DNA of 8,923 nt. It comes from Sphingobium sp. (GTDB lineage: Bacteria; Pseudomonadota; Alphaproteobacteria; Sphingomonadales; Sphingomonadaceae). The notes under the pieces were generated by a model. The model was not told where the DNA came from. It worked only from the letters and a program-made list of their open reading frames with translations, and did no database searches. The translations under genes and the position numbers were made by a program. Numbering within the stretch: position 1 is the stretch's first letter; each line of letters opens with the position of its first letter. The DNA is taken from assembly GCA_030148625.1 (NCBI GenBank), contig JASBTC010000455.1:1-8923 (forward strand), given 5' to 3'. Below, in pieces: positions 1 through 6,509 of the stretch.

Positions 1-357
1 CACGAGATGGAGCGGCCGGACGCCTATATCTTCCGGATCGCATCCAACCTGCTGCGCGATCGCTATCGCCGGCAACAGGTCCGCGACGCGCATCGCATCG
101 ATGCCGAGCATCAGGCGCCGCACGCCGACTATGTCGATCCGCTGCGCCTGCTGGAGGGGCGCGAGCGGCTGGGCCATGTCGCGCGCGCCGTCGCCGAACT
201 GTCGCATCGATCGCGCGAGATCCTCCTGCTTTTCCGCCTGGAACGAATGCGCAAACGCGAGATCGCCGACAGCTATGGCATCAGCGTCAGCGCGGTCGAC
301 AAGCATCTGATCCGCGCCGTGGCGCATCTCACCAAAAGGCTGGAGGAGGACGAATGA
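1..357 (+). CDS. FecI-type ECF sigma factor, 3' part (5' end outside window)
   Basis: This is the C-terminal part of an RNA polymerase sigma-70 family ECF sigma factor of the FecI group, which directs polymerase to the promoter of a partner TonB receptor gene. The frame is open to base 1, so the ATG at 7 is probably internal; about 50 N-terminal residues of a usual 165-180 aa FecI protein would lie upstream. The visible part begins with the end of region 2 (AYIFRIASNLLRDRYRR). After a linker comes region 4 with its helix-turn-helix, where REIADSYGISVSAVDKHL matches the FecI pattern in which the recognition helix is followed by an AVxKHL-type segment. The stop overlaps the next gene's start in an ATGA, indicating translational coupling with the FecR regulator. 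The family call is secure; the target promoter is inferred to be that of the receptor at 1493. Confidence 0.9.
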   Translation, partial: HEMERPDAYIFRIASNLLRDRYRRQQVRDAHRIDAEHQAPHADYVDPLRLLEGRERLGHVARAVAELSHRSREILLLFRLERMRKREIADSYGISVSAVDKHLIRAVAHLTKRLEEDE

Positions 358-1391
358 GCGCGCGCGCCGGCCATATATCGGACGCGACGCGCGAGGCCGC
401 GGCCTGGTGGTGCCTGCGCATCGCCGAAGGGCCGCTTGCGCCCGAACAGCAGACGGCCTTCGATCGCTGGCTGCAAGCCGATCCGGCGCACCCCGCGCTG
501 TTCGAACGGACCGTCATCGCCTGGGATGCGATCGAGGATCGCGGATCCTCACCAGAGATGATCGTGATGCGCGGCGATGCGCTGGAAAGCGTGACGCGCG
601 CGAACCGACGGCGCTGGGCCGGTGTCGGCGGGTGGCGGCGCTATGCCGCGCTCGCGGCGTGCCTGATCCTGTTCGTCGGTGCCGGCATCTGGTGGCATCT
701 CTCCCCTGCGACCTACCAGACCGGTGTCGGTGAGCGCCGCGTGGTAGCGCTGGCCGACGGATCGACGCTGTCGCTCGATGCTTCGACACGGGTCGATGTG
801 CGCTATCTCGGCGATCGACGGGAATTATGGCTTCGGTCCGGCCGCGCGAAATTCGTCGTCGCCAAGGATCCGTTGCGCCCCTTCTCGGTCCAGGCCGGCG
901 ACCGGATGGTGATCGCCACGGGCACGCAGTTCAGCGTCGAGCAATTGTCGGGCCAGGTCCGCGTCGTCCTCTATGAAGGGCGCGTCGCGGTGATGGATAT
1001 CAGCGGCCGCGCGGACGAACCCAGACCGCTCCGCATCGGCCGGCGTCAGGACACCGCAGAACAATTGCTGACGCCCGGGCGGGAAATGGTGATCGCCGCC
1101 ACCCGGCCGCTCGCACGGCTGGATACGATCGATGCGGGCCGCTCGCTCGCCTGGGAAGGCGGACTGATGGAGTTCGACAACGAACCGCTCGGCATCGCCG
1201 TGGAACGCGTCAATCGCTATGGCACGGCCAAGCTGCGTGTCGGCAGCGCGGCAGACGCACGCATCCCGATCAGCGGACAGTTCCAGGGCGGCGATATCGA
1301 CGCCTTCGTCGAGGGCGTCACCGCGGTGTTCCCGGTCAAGGCGGTGCGATCGGCGGAGGGCGACATCCTGCTGGTGTCGGCGGGCCGCTGA
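354..1391 (+). CDS. FecR-family anti-sigma / sigma regulator
   Basis: A 345-aa inner-membrane regulator that in FecIRA-type systems holds the partner sigma factor and passes on the signal from the occupied outer-membrane receptor. Domains in order: an N-terminal cytoplasmic DUF4880-type segment (about residues 12-52, with AAWWCLRIAEG and FDRWLQADPAHPALFE), a basic stretch then one membrane helix (about 97-115, LAACLILFVGAGIWW), a periplasmic FecR domain (about 122-215, including VALADGSTLSLDASTRV and GTQFSV), and a C-terminal DUF4974-like/STN-like segment (about 265-343). Length is normal for the family. The ATG at 354 is preceded by GGAGGAGG at 342-349 inside the sigma gene and overlaps its stop by 4 bp. 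It is co-transcribed with the sigma gene; the receptor follows after 101 bp. Confidence 0.93.
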   Translation: MSARAGHISDATREAAAWWCLRIAEGPLAPEQQTAFDRWLQADPAHPALFERTVIAWDAIEDRGSSPEMIVMRGDALESVTRANRRRWAGVGGWRRYAALAACLILFVGAGIWWHLSPATYQTGVGERRVVALADGSTLSLDASTRVDVRYLGDRRELWLRSGRAKFVVAKDPLRPFSVQAGDRMVIATGTQFSVEQLSGQVRVVLYEGRVAVMDISGRADEPRPLRIGRRQDTAEQLLTPGREMVIAATRPLARLDTIDAGRSLAWEGGLMEFDNEPLGIAVERVNRYGTAKLRVGSAADARIPISGQFQGGDIDAFVEGVTAVFPVKAVRSAEGDILLVSAGR

Positions 1392-1422
1392 GCCCGAATG
1401 CGAAAAATGCGCGTCGGGCAGA

Positions 1423-1449
1423 TGAATCTTTCGTGACCACCCGCGTCTT
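1423..1449 (+). promoter_or_regulatory. Candidate ECF-type promoter before the TonB receptor
   Basis: In the gap between the FecR gene and the receptor, TGAATC (1423-1428) and CGTCTT (1444-1449) are 15 bp apart. CGTC-like -10 elements are common for ECF sigma factors, and a FecI partner is expected to act just here. Transcription would begin near 1455-1460 and give a leader of about 35 nt before the ATG at 1493. This is a visual match only. The -35 element is not a known consensus, so the call is tentative. Confidence 0.35.
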
Positions 1450-1492
1450 CCTTTCGAGGCGGCCGACAAGCGGCCCGGAAATGGGGGATGAT

Positions 1493-4006
1493 ATGGCGAT
1501 CGATCACAACAGGCGGCTTCGGCGATCGGCCGCACGCACGGCCACGATGAGCGCCGCAGCCGCGCTGTTCGCGCTGCCAATGCCGGCGATGGCGCAGGCC
1601 GCGACCTACCGGTTCGAGATCCCGGCCCAGAATCTGGCCGACGCCCTTGCCCGTTTCGGCCGCGCCACCAAGCGTCAGATCGTCTTCGACGGCCGCGAAG
1701 CCCGACATGCGCGCAGCAGCGCGTTGAACGGATCGTACTCGGCCGAGGGTGGCCTGCGCCAATTGCTGCAGGGCAGCGGCTTCACCATGCGGATCGGGCG
1801 CGCGGGCGTGCTGATCGTGGAAGCGCCGCGAGGGATGCGGCCCGCCGCGGTCGAGACGGGCCCATCGGAATCTGCTGCACGCGCAGCCACTGGACGGACG
1901 CCAGCCGACGACGAGAGCGCCGAGATTATCGTGACCGCGCAAAAGCGCGAGGAGCGCCTGATCGACACGCCGCAATCGGTGTCCGTGCTGTCGGGCGACA
2001 GCCTGGCAAAAAACGGCAAGACCCAGTTTCGCGACTTTGCCGACACGATCCCCGGTCTCAGCTTTCAAAGCAGCGGTGCCGGCCAAAATCAGGTTTCATT
2101 GCGAGGCGTCAACACCAACAGCGATGGCGGCTCCACTGTCGGTGTCTATGTCGACGACGTCCCCTATGGTTCGAGCAGCGCCTATTCCAAGGCCTTTGCG
2201 CTCGCCCTGGACGTCGGCCTGTTCGACATCGATCAGGTCGAGATTCTGCGTGGGCCGCAAGGCACGCTCTATGGCGCCAGCACGATGGGCGGGCTGATAA
2301 AATACACGACCAAAAAACCCGACACGCATGCCGCAGCCATCGATGTCCAGGCCGGCCTGTCGGCGACGCGACATGGCGACATCAACTATAATGGCGCGGC
2401 CGCGATCAATCTGCCGATCGTCACGGACAAGCTCGCCGTTCGTGCCAGCGGATTCTATTCGCGCGACGGCGGCTATATCGACAATCTCCCGCTCGGCGAC
2501 GAGAACGTCAACAGATCGCGGGTTTATGGCGCGAGGCTGGACGTTCTGGCGACGCCGAGCGATGCGCTCAGCATCCGGCTCACGGGTTTTTTCCAGAATA
2601 TCTCGCGCGCCGGGATCGGGAACGCCGACTATGATTTCGACCGCAGGCCGGTGACAGGGTCGCTCGACCAGCGACGCTTGGTTCCCGAGCCTTTCGAACA
2701 GCGTTTCAGGCTGGTGAGCGGCACGATCGACTATGATCTGGGTCCGGCAAAACTCACCTCGATTTCCAGTTTTCAGGCGGCCCGGACGCATTATGTGCTC
2801 GACGGCTCCGGGCGCTTCGCCGGATTGTTGCAATCCTTCGGTTTTCCGATCGGCGCGGTCGGCGTGCCGGTGGACGTGACCACCGACAAATTCACCCAGG
2901 AAGTGCGCCTCGCCTCCACCGGATCGAACGATCTGGATTGGCTGGTGGGGGGATTCTATACCCATGAAAAATCGGCCAGCCGGCAGAGATTTTCTCCCTT
3001 CGACCTGACCGGCCAGCCTTTTCCGAACATCTTCCTCGATGGGCTGGTGCCGACCGTCTATGAGGAAATCGCTGCGTTCGGCGACCTGACCTATCATTTT
3101 ACGCCCAAATTCGATGTGTCGGGCGGCATTCGCTATGCCCGCAACAATCAGCGGGCCGAGCAGATCGGTTCGGGCTTCTTCGTCGGCTCGCAGCCGAAAC
3201 GATCTTCGCATGAGGGCGTTTTCACTTACCTCGCCAATGCCCGCTATCATTTCAGCGATCGGGCAACCGCCTATGTGCGTTACGCGACGGGCTATCGCCC
3301 CGGCGGACCAAATCTCATCGCCAACGATCCCACGACCGGTCAGCCCTTCGGCGATCCGACATTCGGGGCGGATCGTCTGAAAAGCTATGAGATCGGCCTC
3401 AAGGCGACCACAAGCGACGGAAAATTCGCGATCGACATCGCCGGCTATCACATCCGGTGGAACGGCATGCAGATCAATGCCGCCCGCAACGGGATCGGCG
3501 TCATCACCAATGCGGAGAGCGATGCCGACATATACGGCTCGGAACTGACGCTGATCGCGCGTCCGGCGCGAGGCGTGAGCTTCACGGGCGCCTTTGCATA
3601 TCAGAATGCGAAACTCGCCGAAGACGATGTGGATCTCGGCGGGTCAAAGGGCGACCCATTGCCCAATGTGCCGAAATTCACCGCCAGCGTCGCCGCCGAC
3701 TATGTCATGCGGGACAGCATGTTGCAGCCATCGGTCGGCGCCACCGTGCGCTTCACATCGAATCGCGTCGCCAGCTTCGACGCCAGCACCAGCCTCACCC
3801 AATATCGGCTGCCCGACTATGTCGCGGTCGATCTGCGTGCGGGCTTCAGGCTCGATGCGATCGACGTCCAGCTCTATCTCCGCAACCTGTTCGACGTTCG
3901 CGGACAGATGCTCGCGCCCACCTTCTCCTCGCCCTTCGCCGGTCCGAACTATATCGCGATCATCCAGCCGCGCACGATCGGCCTCAGCGCAACCGCACGT
4001 TTCTGA
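1493..4006 (+). CDS. TonB-dependent outer-membrane receptor with STN signalling domain (FecA-like transducer)
   Basis: An 837-aa outer-membrane transporter that takes up a bound ligand using TonB energy and signals occupancy to FecR. A signal peptide (1 to about 34-36, basic start, hydrophobic core, AMAQA cleavage region) is followed by an STN/secretin-N domain (about 39-110, FEIPAQNLADALARFGRATK ... LLQGSGF). Next come a TonB-box-like segment (EIIVTAQK, about 144-151), a plug domain (about 155-275, with SLRGVNTNSDGG, VYVDDVPYG and ILRGPQGTLYG) and a barrel that ends in the usual terminal Phe (LSATARF). The ATG at 1493 is chosen because GGGGGA (1483-1488) sits just before it and because the signal peptide starts there. 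A GTG at 1433 and an ATG at 1481 are in frame but add non-signal-like residues. The ligand cannot be told from sequence; iron chelates are typical, but sphingomonads use many such receptors for other compounds. Confidence 0.93.
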   Translation: MAIDHNRRLRRSAARTATMSAAAALFALPMPAMAQAATYRFEIPAQNLADALARFGRATKRQIVFDGREARHARSSALNGSYSAEGGLRQLLQGSGFTMRIGRAGVLIVEAPRGMRPAAVETGPSESAARAATGRTPADDESAEIIVTAQKREERLIDTPQSVSVLSGDSLAKNGKTQFRDFADTIPGLSFQSSGAGQNQVSLRGVNTNSDGGSTVGVYVDDVPYGSSSAYSKAFALALDVGLFDIDQVEILRGPQGTLYGASTMGGLIKYTTKKPDTHAAAIDVQAGLSATRHGDINYNGAAAINLPIVTDKLAVRASGFYSRDGGYIDNLPLGDENVNRSRVYGARLDVLATPSDALSIRLTGFFQNISRAGIGNADYDFDRRPVTGSLDQRRLVPEPFEQRFRLVSGTIDYDLGPAKLTSISSFQAARTHYVLDGSGRFAGLLQSFGFPIGAVGVPVDVTTDKFTQEVRLASTGSNDLDWLVGGFYTHEKSASRQRFSPFDLTGQPFPNIFLDGLVPTVYEEIAAFGDLTYHFTPKFDVSGGIRYARNNQRAEQIGSGFFVGSQPKRSSHEGVFTYLANARYHFSDRATAYVRYATGYRPGGPNLIANDPTTGQPFGDPTFGADRLKSYEIGLKATTSDGKFAIDIAGYHIRWNGMQINAARNGIGVITNAESDADIYGSELTLIARPARGVSFTGAFAYQNAKLAEDDVDLGGSKGDPLPNVPKFTASVAADYVMRDSMLQPSVGATVRFTSNRVASFDASTSLTQYRLPDYVAVDLRAGFRLDAIDVQLYLRNLFDVRGQMLAPTFSSPFAGPNYIAIIQPRTIGLSATARF

Positions 4007-4037
4007 AACAAGACCGCGCCGCGGCCGGGACCGGCAT

Positions 4038-4075
4038 CGGAGCGGAGCCCATTTGCACCTATGGGCTCCGCTCCG
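4038..4075. terminator. Strong stem-loop between convergent genes, probable bidirectional terminator
   Basis: A perfect 15-bp inverted repeat has arms at 4038-4052 (CGGAGCGGAGCCCAT) and 4061-4075 (ATGGGCTCCGCTCCG) with an 8-nt loop. It lies 31 bp after the receptor stop and 4 bp before the stop codon of the convergent oxidoreductase gene. Neither side has a run of T, so it is not a classical intrinsic terminator. Position and stem strength still suggest it ends or protects transcripts from both directions. Confidence 0.6.
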
Positions 4076-4079
4076 CAGT

Positions 4080-5210
4080 TCATCCCCGCTTGCTGGGATC
4101 GATCAGATATTTCTCGCCCGTCGCCTTGCCCTGATAGGCCTGGACGACATCGGGCTGCAGCGCTTCGGCGAGGCCGATGGTGCGCGTATAGTGGCTGGCG
4201 AATGTGGTCTTGAGTTCGTCGAGCACGCGCTGGCGCATGCGCCCCACCACTTCCGGCCCGGCCTTTGCCATGAACGGCGTCAGCAGCCAGCCGCCCACAT
4301 CCCATGACAGGCCGAAATTCCGGTCGAGGATCGTCGGGCCGGTATCGAGCATGCCATAGATATAGACCTGTTTGGGGCTGCTCGATCCGTAACGGCTATA
4401 GGCCGCGCCGCGGCTCGCCACGAGTTCCATCGCGTGCAGGATCTGGCTGGTCAGCTTGCCGCCGCCGATCGCGTCGAAGCCGAGCGTGGCGCCCGTCGCC
4501 GCCAATGCCTCAACCAGCTTCTCCTCGAAATCGGGTGCGCTGCTGTCGACGATCCATTCGGCGCCGATCTCGCGCAGGATCGCGGCCTGCTCGTCGCGGC
4601 GCACGATGTTCACCAGCGGAATGCCGTCGGCCAGGCAGATGCGGTTGAGCATCTGGCCGAGATTGGATGCGGCGGCGGTATGGACGAGCCCGCTATGCCC
4701 CTCGGCCTTCATCGTTTCGGTGAAGGCGAGCGCGGTCAGCGGATTGACGAACAAGGATGCGCCATCGGCGGCGCTCGCCCCCTTGGGCAGAACGACGCAG
4801 TCGCGCGCGCGCAGCTTGCGATATTGGGTGTACATCGCGCCGCCGAGCATGCCGACGGTCTTGCCCAGCATGTCCGCGACGTCCGCGCCGGCCCGCACGA
4901 CGACGCCCGCGCCCTCATTGCCGACGGGCATCGATTCGCCCATCCGCGCCCGGACGACGCCCAGGCGCCGCTCCGGAATGGTCAGCGTCAGCACCGGCCG
5001 CTCGGCGGTACCGCCCGCGCGCATCGTCGCGACATCGGCGGGCCCGAGCAGCAGGCCGAGATCGGAAGGATTGATCGGCGCGGCCTGGACCTCGACGATC
5101 ACTTCGTCGGCCTGCGGCTCTGCAAGTGCAACGCTTTCCAGGCTCAACCGAAGATCGCCTTCCTCGGTCACCAGCGAACGGATTTCCAATCCCTCGAACG
5201 CGTCCGTCAT
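4080..5210 (-). CDS. Zinc-independent MDR-family oxidoreductase (quinone/enoyl reductase-like)
   Basis: A 376-aa medium-chain dehydrogenase/reductase, cytoplasmic and NAD(P)H-dependent. The N-terminal GroES-like part (about 35-140) contains INPSDLGLLLG and the glycine-rich PVGNEGAGVVVRAG. The Rossmann part (about 155-320) contains LVHTAAASNLGQ in place of the usual GAAGGVG loop, then VNIVRRDEQ, whose arginines suggest a preference for NADPH. The four-cysteine structural zinc loop of alcohol dehydrogenases is absent (few cysteines), pointing to the quinone oxidoreductase/MECR side of the superfamily. The start at 5210 is preferred because the mRNA reads GGAGACGGATATG with good spacing; an ATG at 5222 and a TTG at 5225 are in-frame alternatives adding 4-5 residues. 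It converges on the receptor gene and diverges from the GNAT gene. The substrate is unknown. Confidence 0.85.
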   Translation of the reverse strand: MTDAFEGLEIRSLVTEEGDLRLSLESVALAEPQADEVIVEVQAAPINPSDLGLLLGPADVATMRAGGTAERPVLTLTIPERRLGVVRARMGESMPVGNEGAGVVVRAGADVADMLGKTVGMLGGAMYTQYRKLRARDCVVLPKGASAADGASLFVNPLTALAFTETMKAEGHSGLVHTAAASNLGQMLNRICLADGIPLVNIVRRDEQAAILREIGAEWIVDSSAPDFEEKLVEALAATGATLGFDAIGGGKLTSQILHAMELVASRGAAYSRYGSSSPKQVYIYGMLDTGPTILDRNFGLSWDVGGWLLTPFMAKAGPEVVGRMRQRVLDELKTTFASHYTRTIGLAEALQPDVVQAYQGKATGEKYLIDPSKRG

Positions 5211-5267
5211 ATCCGTCTCCATCAATCAGTCTCGAATTGCTACCCGTCTCCATACGTTATTACCATG

Positions 5268-5287
5268 TCCGCGCAAACTCGCGCGGA
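5268..5287. repeat. Inverted repeat in the divergent intergenic region
   Basis: TCCGCGC (5268-5274) and GCGCGGA (5281-5287) form a perfect 7-bp dyad with a 6-bp spacer. It lies in the 115-bp gap between the minus-strand oxidoreductase and the plus-strand GNAT gene. It could be a regulator-binding operator acting on either or both promoters, or a chance GC-rich repeat. No convincing -35/-10 pair was seen in this gap on either strand. Confidence 0.3.
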
Positions 5288-5325
5288 TCATTGGCAGGCG
5301 GCTGGAACGCTGGCATGAGCGAACC

Positions 5326-5820
5326 ATGTCCGCCGGCATATCGATCACCCCCGCTCGCACGCCCGAAGATCTCACCGCCGTCGCCGCGCTGTTCCGCGCC
5401 TATGAAGCGTCGCTCGACGTCGATCTGACCTATCAGGATTTCGCCGATGAGCTCGCGTCGCTGCCCGGCAAATATGCATCGCCGCGCGGCACTTTGCTGC
5501 TTGCGCGCAATGCCGATGGCGCGGCGCTGGGCTGCGTTGCCCTGCGCCCGATGGACGAGACGGGGCGATGCGAGATGAAGCGGCTCTATGTGTCTCCGGC
5601 CGGGCGCGGCCTGGGTCTCGGGCGCCGTCTCGTCGACGCGCTGATCGAAGCCGCGCGCGATATGGGCTATCGCGAAATGTGGCTCGACACGCTGCCCGAC
5701 ATGGCGGCCGCGCAGCGCCTTTACCGTGCGATGGGATTCGAGCCGGTCGATCCCTATTATGAAACGCCGGTTGCCGGGACGGTCTTTCTGAAGCGCGTAC
5801 TTGCTTTCCCCGCGTTTTGA
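5326..5820 (+). CDS. GNAT-family N-acetyltransferase
   Basis: A 164-aa acetyl-CoA-dependent acyltransferase of the GNAT superfamily, with the usual single-domain length. Motif C/D strands are followed by motif A, KRLYVSPAGRGLGLGRRLV (about 85-103), where RGLGLG is the acetyl-CoA pyrophosphate loop. Motif B follows as AAAQRLYRAMGFEPV (about 127-141), with the typical Tyr and GF, and the last strand is TVFLKRVL. The start is the ATG at 5326 because the fold begins right after it (ISITPARTPED). The frame stays open far upstream, but that part lies opposite the oxidoreductase gene and is a high-GC artefact. The ribosome binding site is weak (GAGCG upstream). It is probably the first gene of an operon with the methyltransferase 37 bp downstream. 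The acceptor substrate is unknown; such proteins acetylate amines on small molecules or proteins. Confidence 0.88.
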   Translation: MSAGISITPARTPEDLTAVAALFRAYEASLDVDLTYQDFADELASLPGKYASPRGTLLLARNADGAALGCVALRPMDETGRCEMKRLYVSPAGRGLGLGRRLVDALIEAARDMGYREMWLDTLPDMAAAQRLYRAMGFEPVDPYYETPVAGTVFLKRVLAFPAF

Positions 5821-5844
5821 GTTGCAGTCTCGCGCCGCGATTGT

Positions 5845-5850
5845 GGGAGG
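5845..5850 (+). promoter_or_regulatory. Ribosome binding site fixing the GTG start of the methyltransferase
   Basis: GGGAGG at 5845-5850 lies 7 nt before GTG 5858. The only earlier start in frame is a TTG at 5801 inside the GNAT gene with no Shine-Dalgarno match. This site therefore decides in favour of the non-ATG start at 5858. Confidence 0.75.
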
Positions 5851-5857
5851 GCAGACA

Positions 5858-6502
5858 GTGCATTTTTCGGATCCGGCCGTTGCGGCGGTCTTTGCCGAGT
5901 ATGAACGGCGTGCGGCCGAGGATCAGTCGCGGATGGCCACGCTCGGCAGCGCCGTGGCCGCGCATATCGACGAATTCCTGCTGCCGATCGGGCCCGATAC
6001 CGGCCGCTTCCTGCACAGCCTGATCCTGGCGAAGCGCCCGGCACGGATACTCGAGCTCGGCACCAGCTACGGCTATTCCACGCTCATCCTCGCCGATGCG
6101 GCCCGCCAGGTCGGCAGCACGCTGATCACCATGGATCTGGCCGATTACAAACAGGCGCATGCCCGCGCGATGATCGCGCGCGCCGGCCTGTCCGACGTCG
6201 TCGAGTTCCGGCTGGGCGATGCGGTGGCGATGATCGGCGACGATCCAGGCCCCTTCGATCTCGTGCTGCTCGATATCTGGAAGGATCTCTACATACCCTG
6301 TCTGGAGGCGTTCCTGCCCAAGCTGTCGGAGGAAGCGATCGTGGTGGCCGACAATATGGTCGAGCCCGTCGCCGCCCGCGTCGAGGTCCGGAAATATCGC
6401 GACGCCGTCCGCGCACTGCCGGAACTGGAATCCGCGCTGTTGCCGATCGGCAGCGGGATCGAGCTTTCGGTCCGCTGGACCGCCGGCAACGACAAGCTCT
6501 GA
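5858..6502 (+). CDS. Class I SAM-dependent O-methyltransferase, catechol-O-methyltransferase-like
   Basis: A 214-aa cytosolic methyltransferase that moves a methyl group from S-adenosylmethionine to a hydroxyl, probably on a catechol-like aromatic. Motif I, ILELGTSYGYSTL (64-76), is the SAM-binding loop; TMDL (91-94) ends strand 2 and GDA (120-122) is the adenine-binding region. The active-site block LVLLDIWKDLY (135-145) and VVADNM (162-167) correspond to LDHWKDRY and LLADNV of mammalian COMT. The presumed metal ligands D139, D165 and N166 and the catalytic lysine K142 are therefore present. Length is close to the 221 aa of soluble COMT. GTG 5858 is the start, supported by the strong ribosome binding site. 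It lies between GNAT and symporter genes with short gaps, so it is probably co-transcribed. The substrate is unproven; related bacterial enzymes act on several phenolics. Confidence 0.87.
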   Translation: MHFSDPAVAAVFAEYERRAAEDQSRMATLGSAVAAHIDEFLLPIGPDTGRFLHSLILAKRPARILELGTSYGYSTLILADAARQVGSTLITMDLADYKQAHARAMIARAGLSDVVEFRLGDAVAMIGDDPGPFDLVLLDIWKDLYIPCLEAFLPKLSEEAIVVADNMVEPVAARVEVRKYRDAVRALPELESALLPIGSGIELSVRWTAGNDKL

Positions 6503-6509
6503 TCCGGAC

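Noticed and set aside
1477..1482. GGAAAT, identical to the -35 of the E. coli fecA promoter
   Set aside because: It lies only 10 bp before the receptor ATG, so any transcript from it would lack the start codon and ribosome binding site.
2096..3451. A 451-codon open frame on the minus strand
   Set aside because: It lies wholly opposite the TonB receptor, has no domain, signal or ribosome binding site, and its composition (Arg/Ala/Gly rich) is what a high-GC antisense frame gives.
4456..5325. Long in-frame upstream extension of the GNAT gene (and a second overlapping open frame at 4434-5318)
   Set aside because: The extension is antisense to the oxidoreductase, is rich in Ser/Arg/Ala without any fold, and the GNAT domain begins directly after the ATG at 5326.
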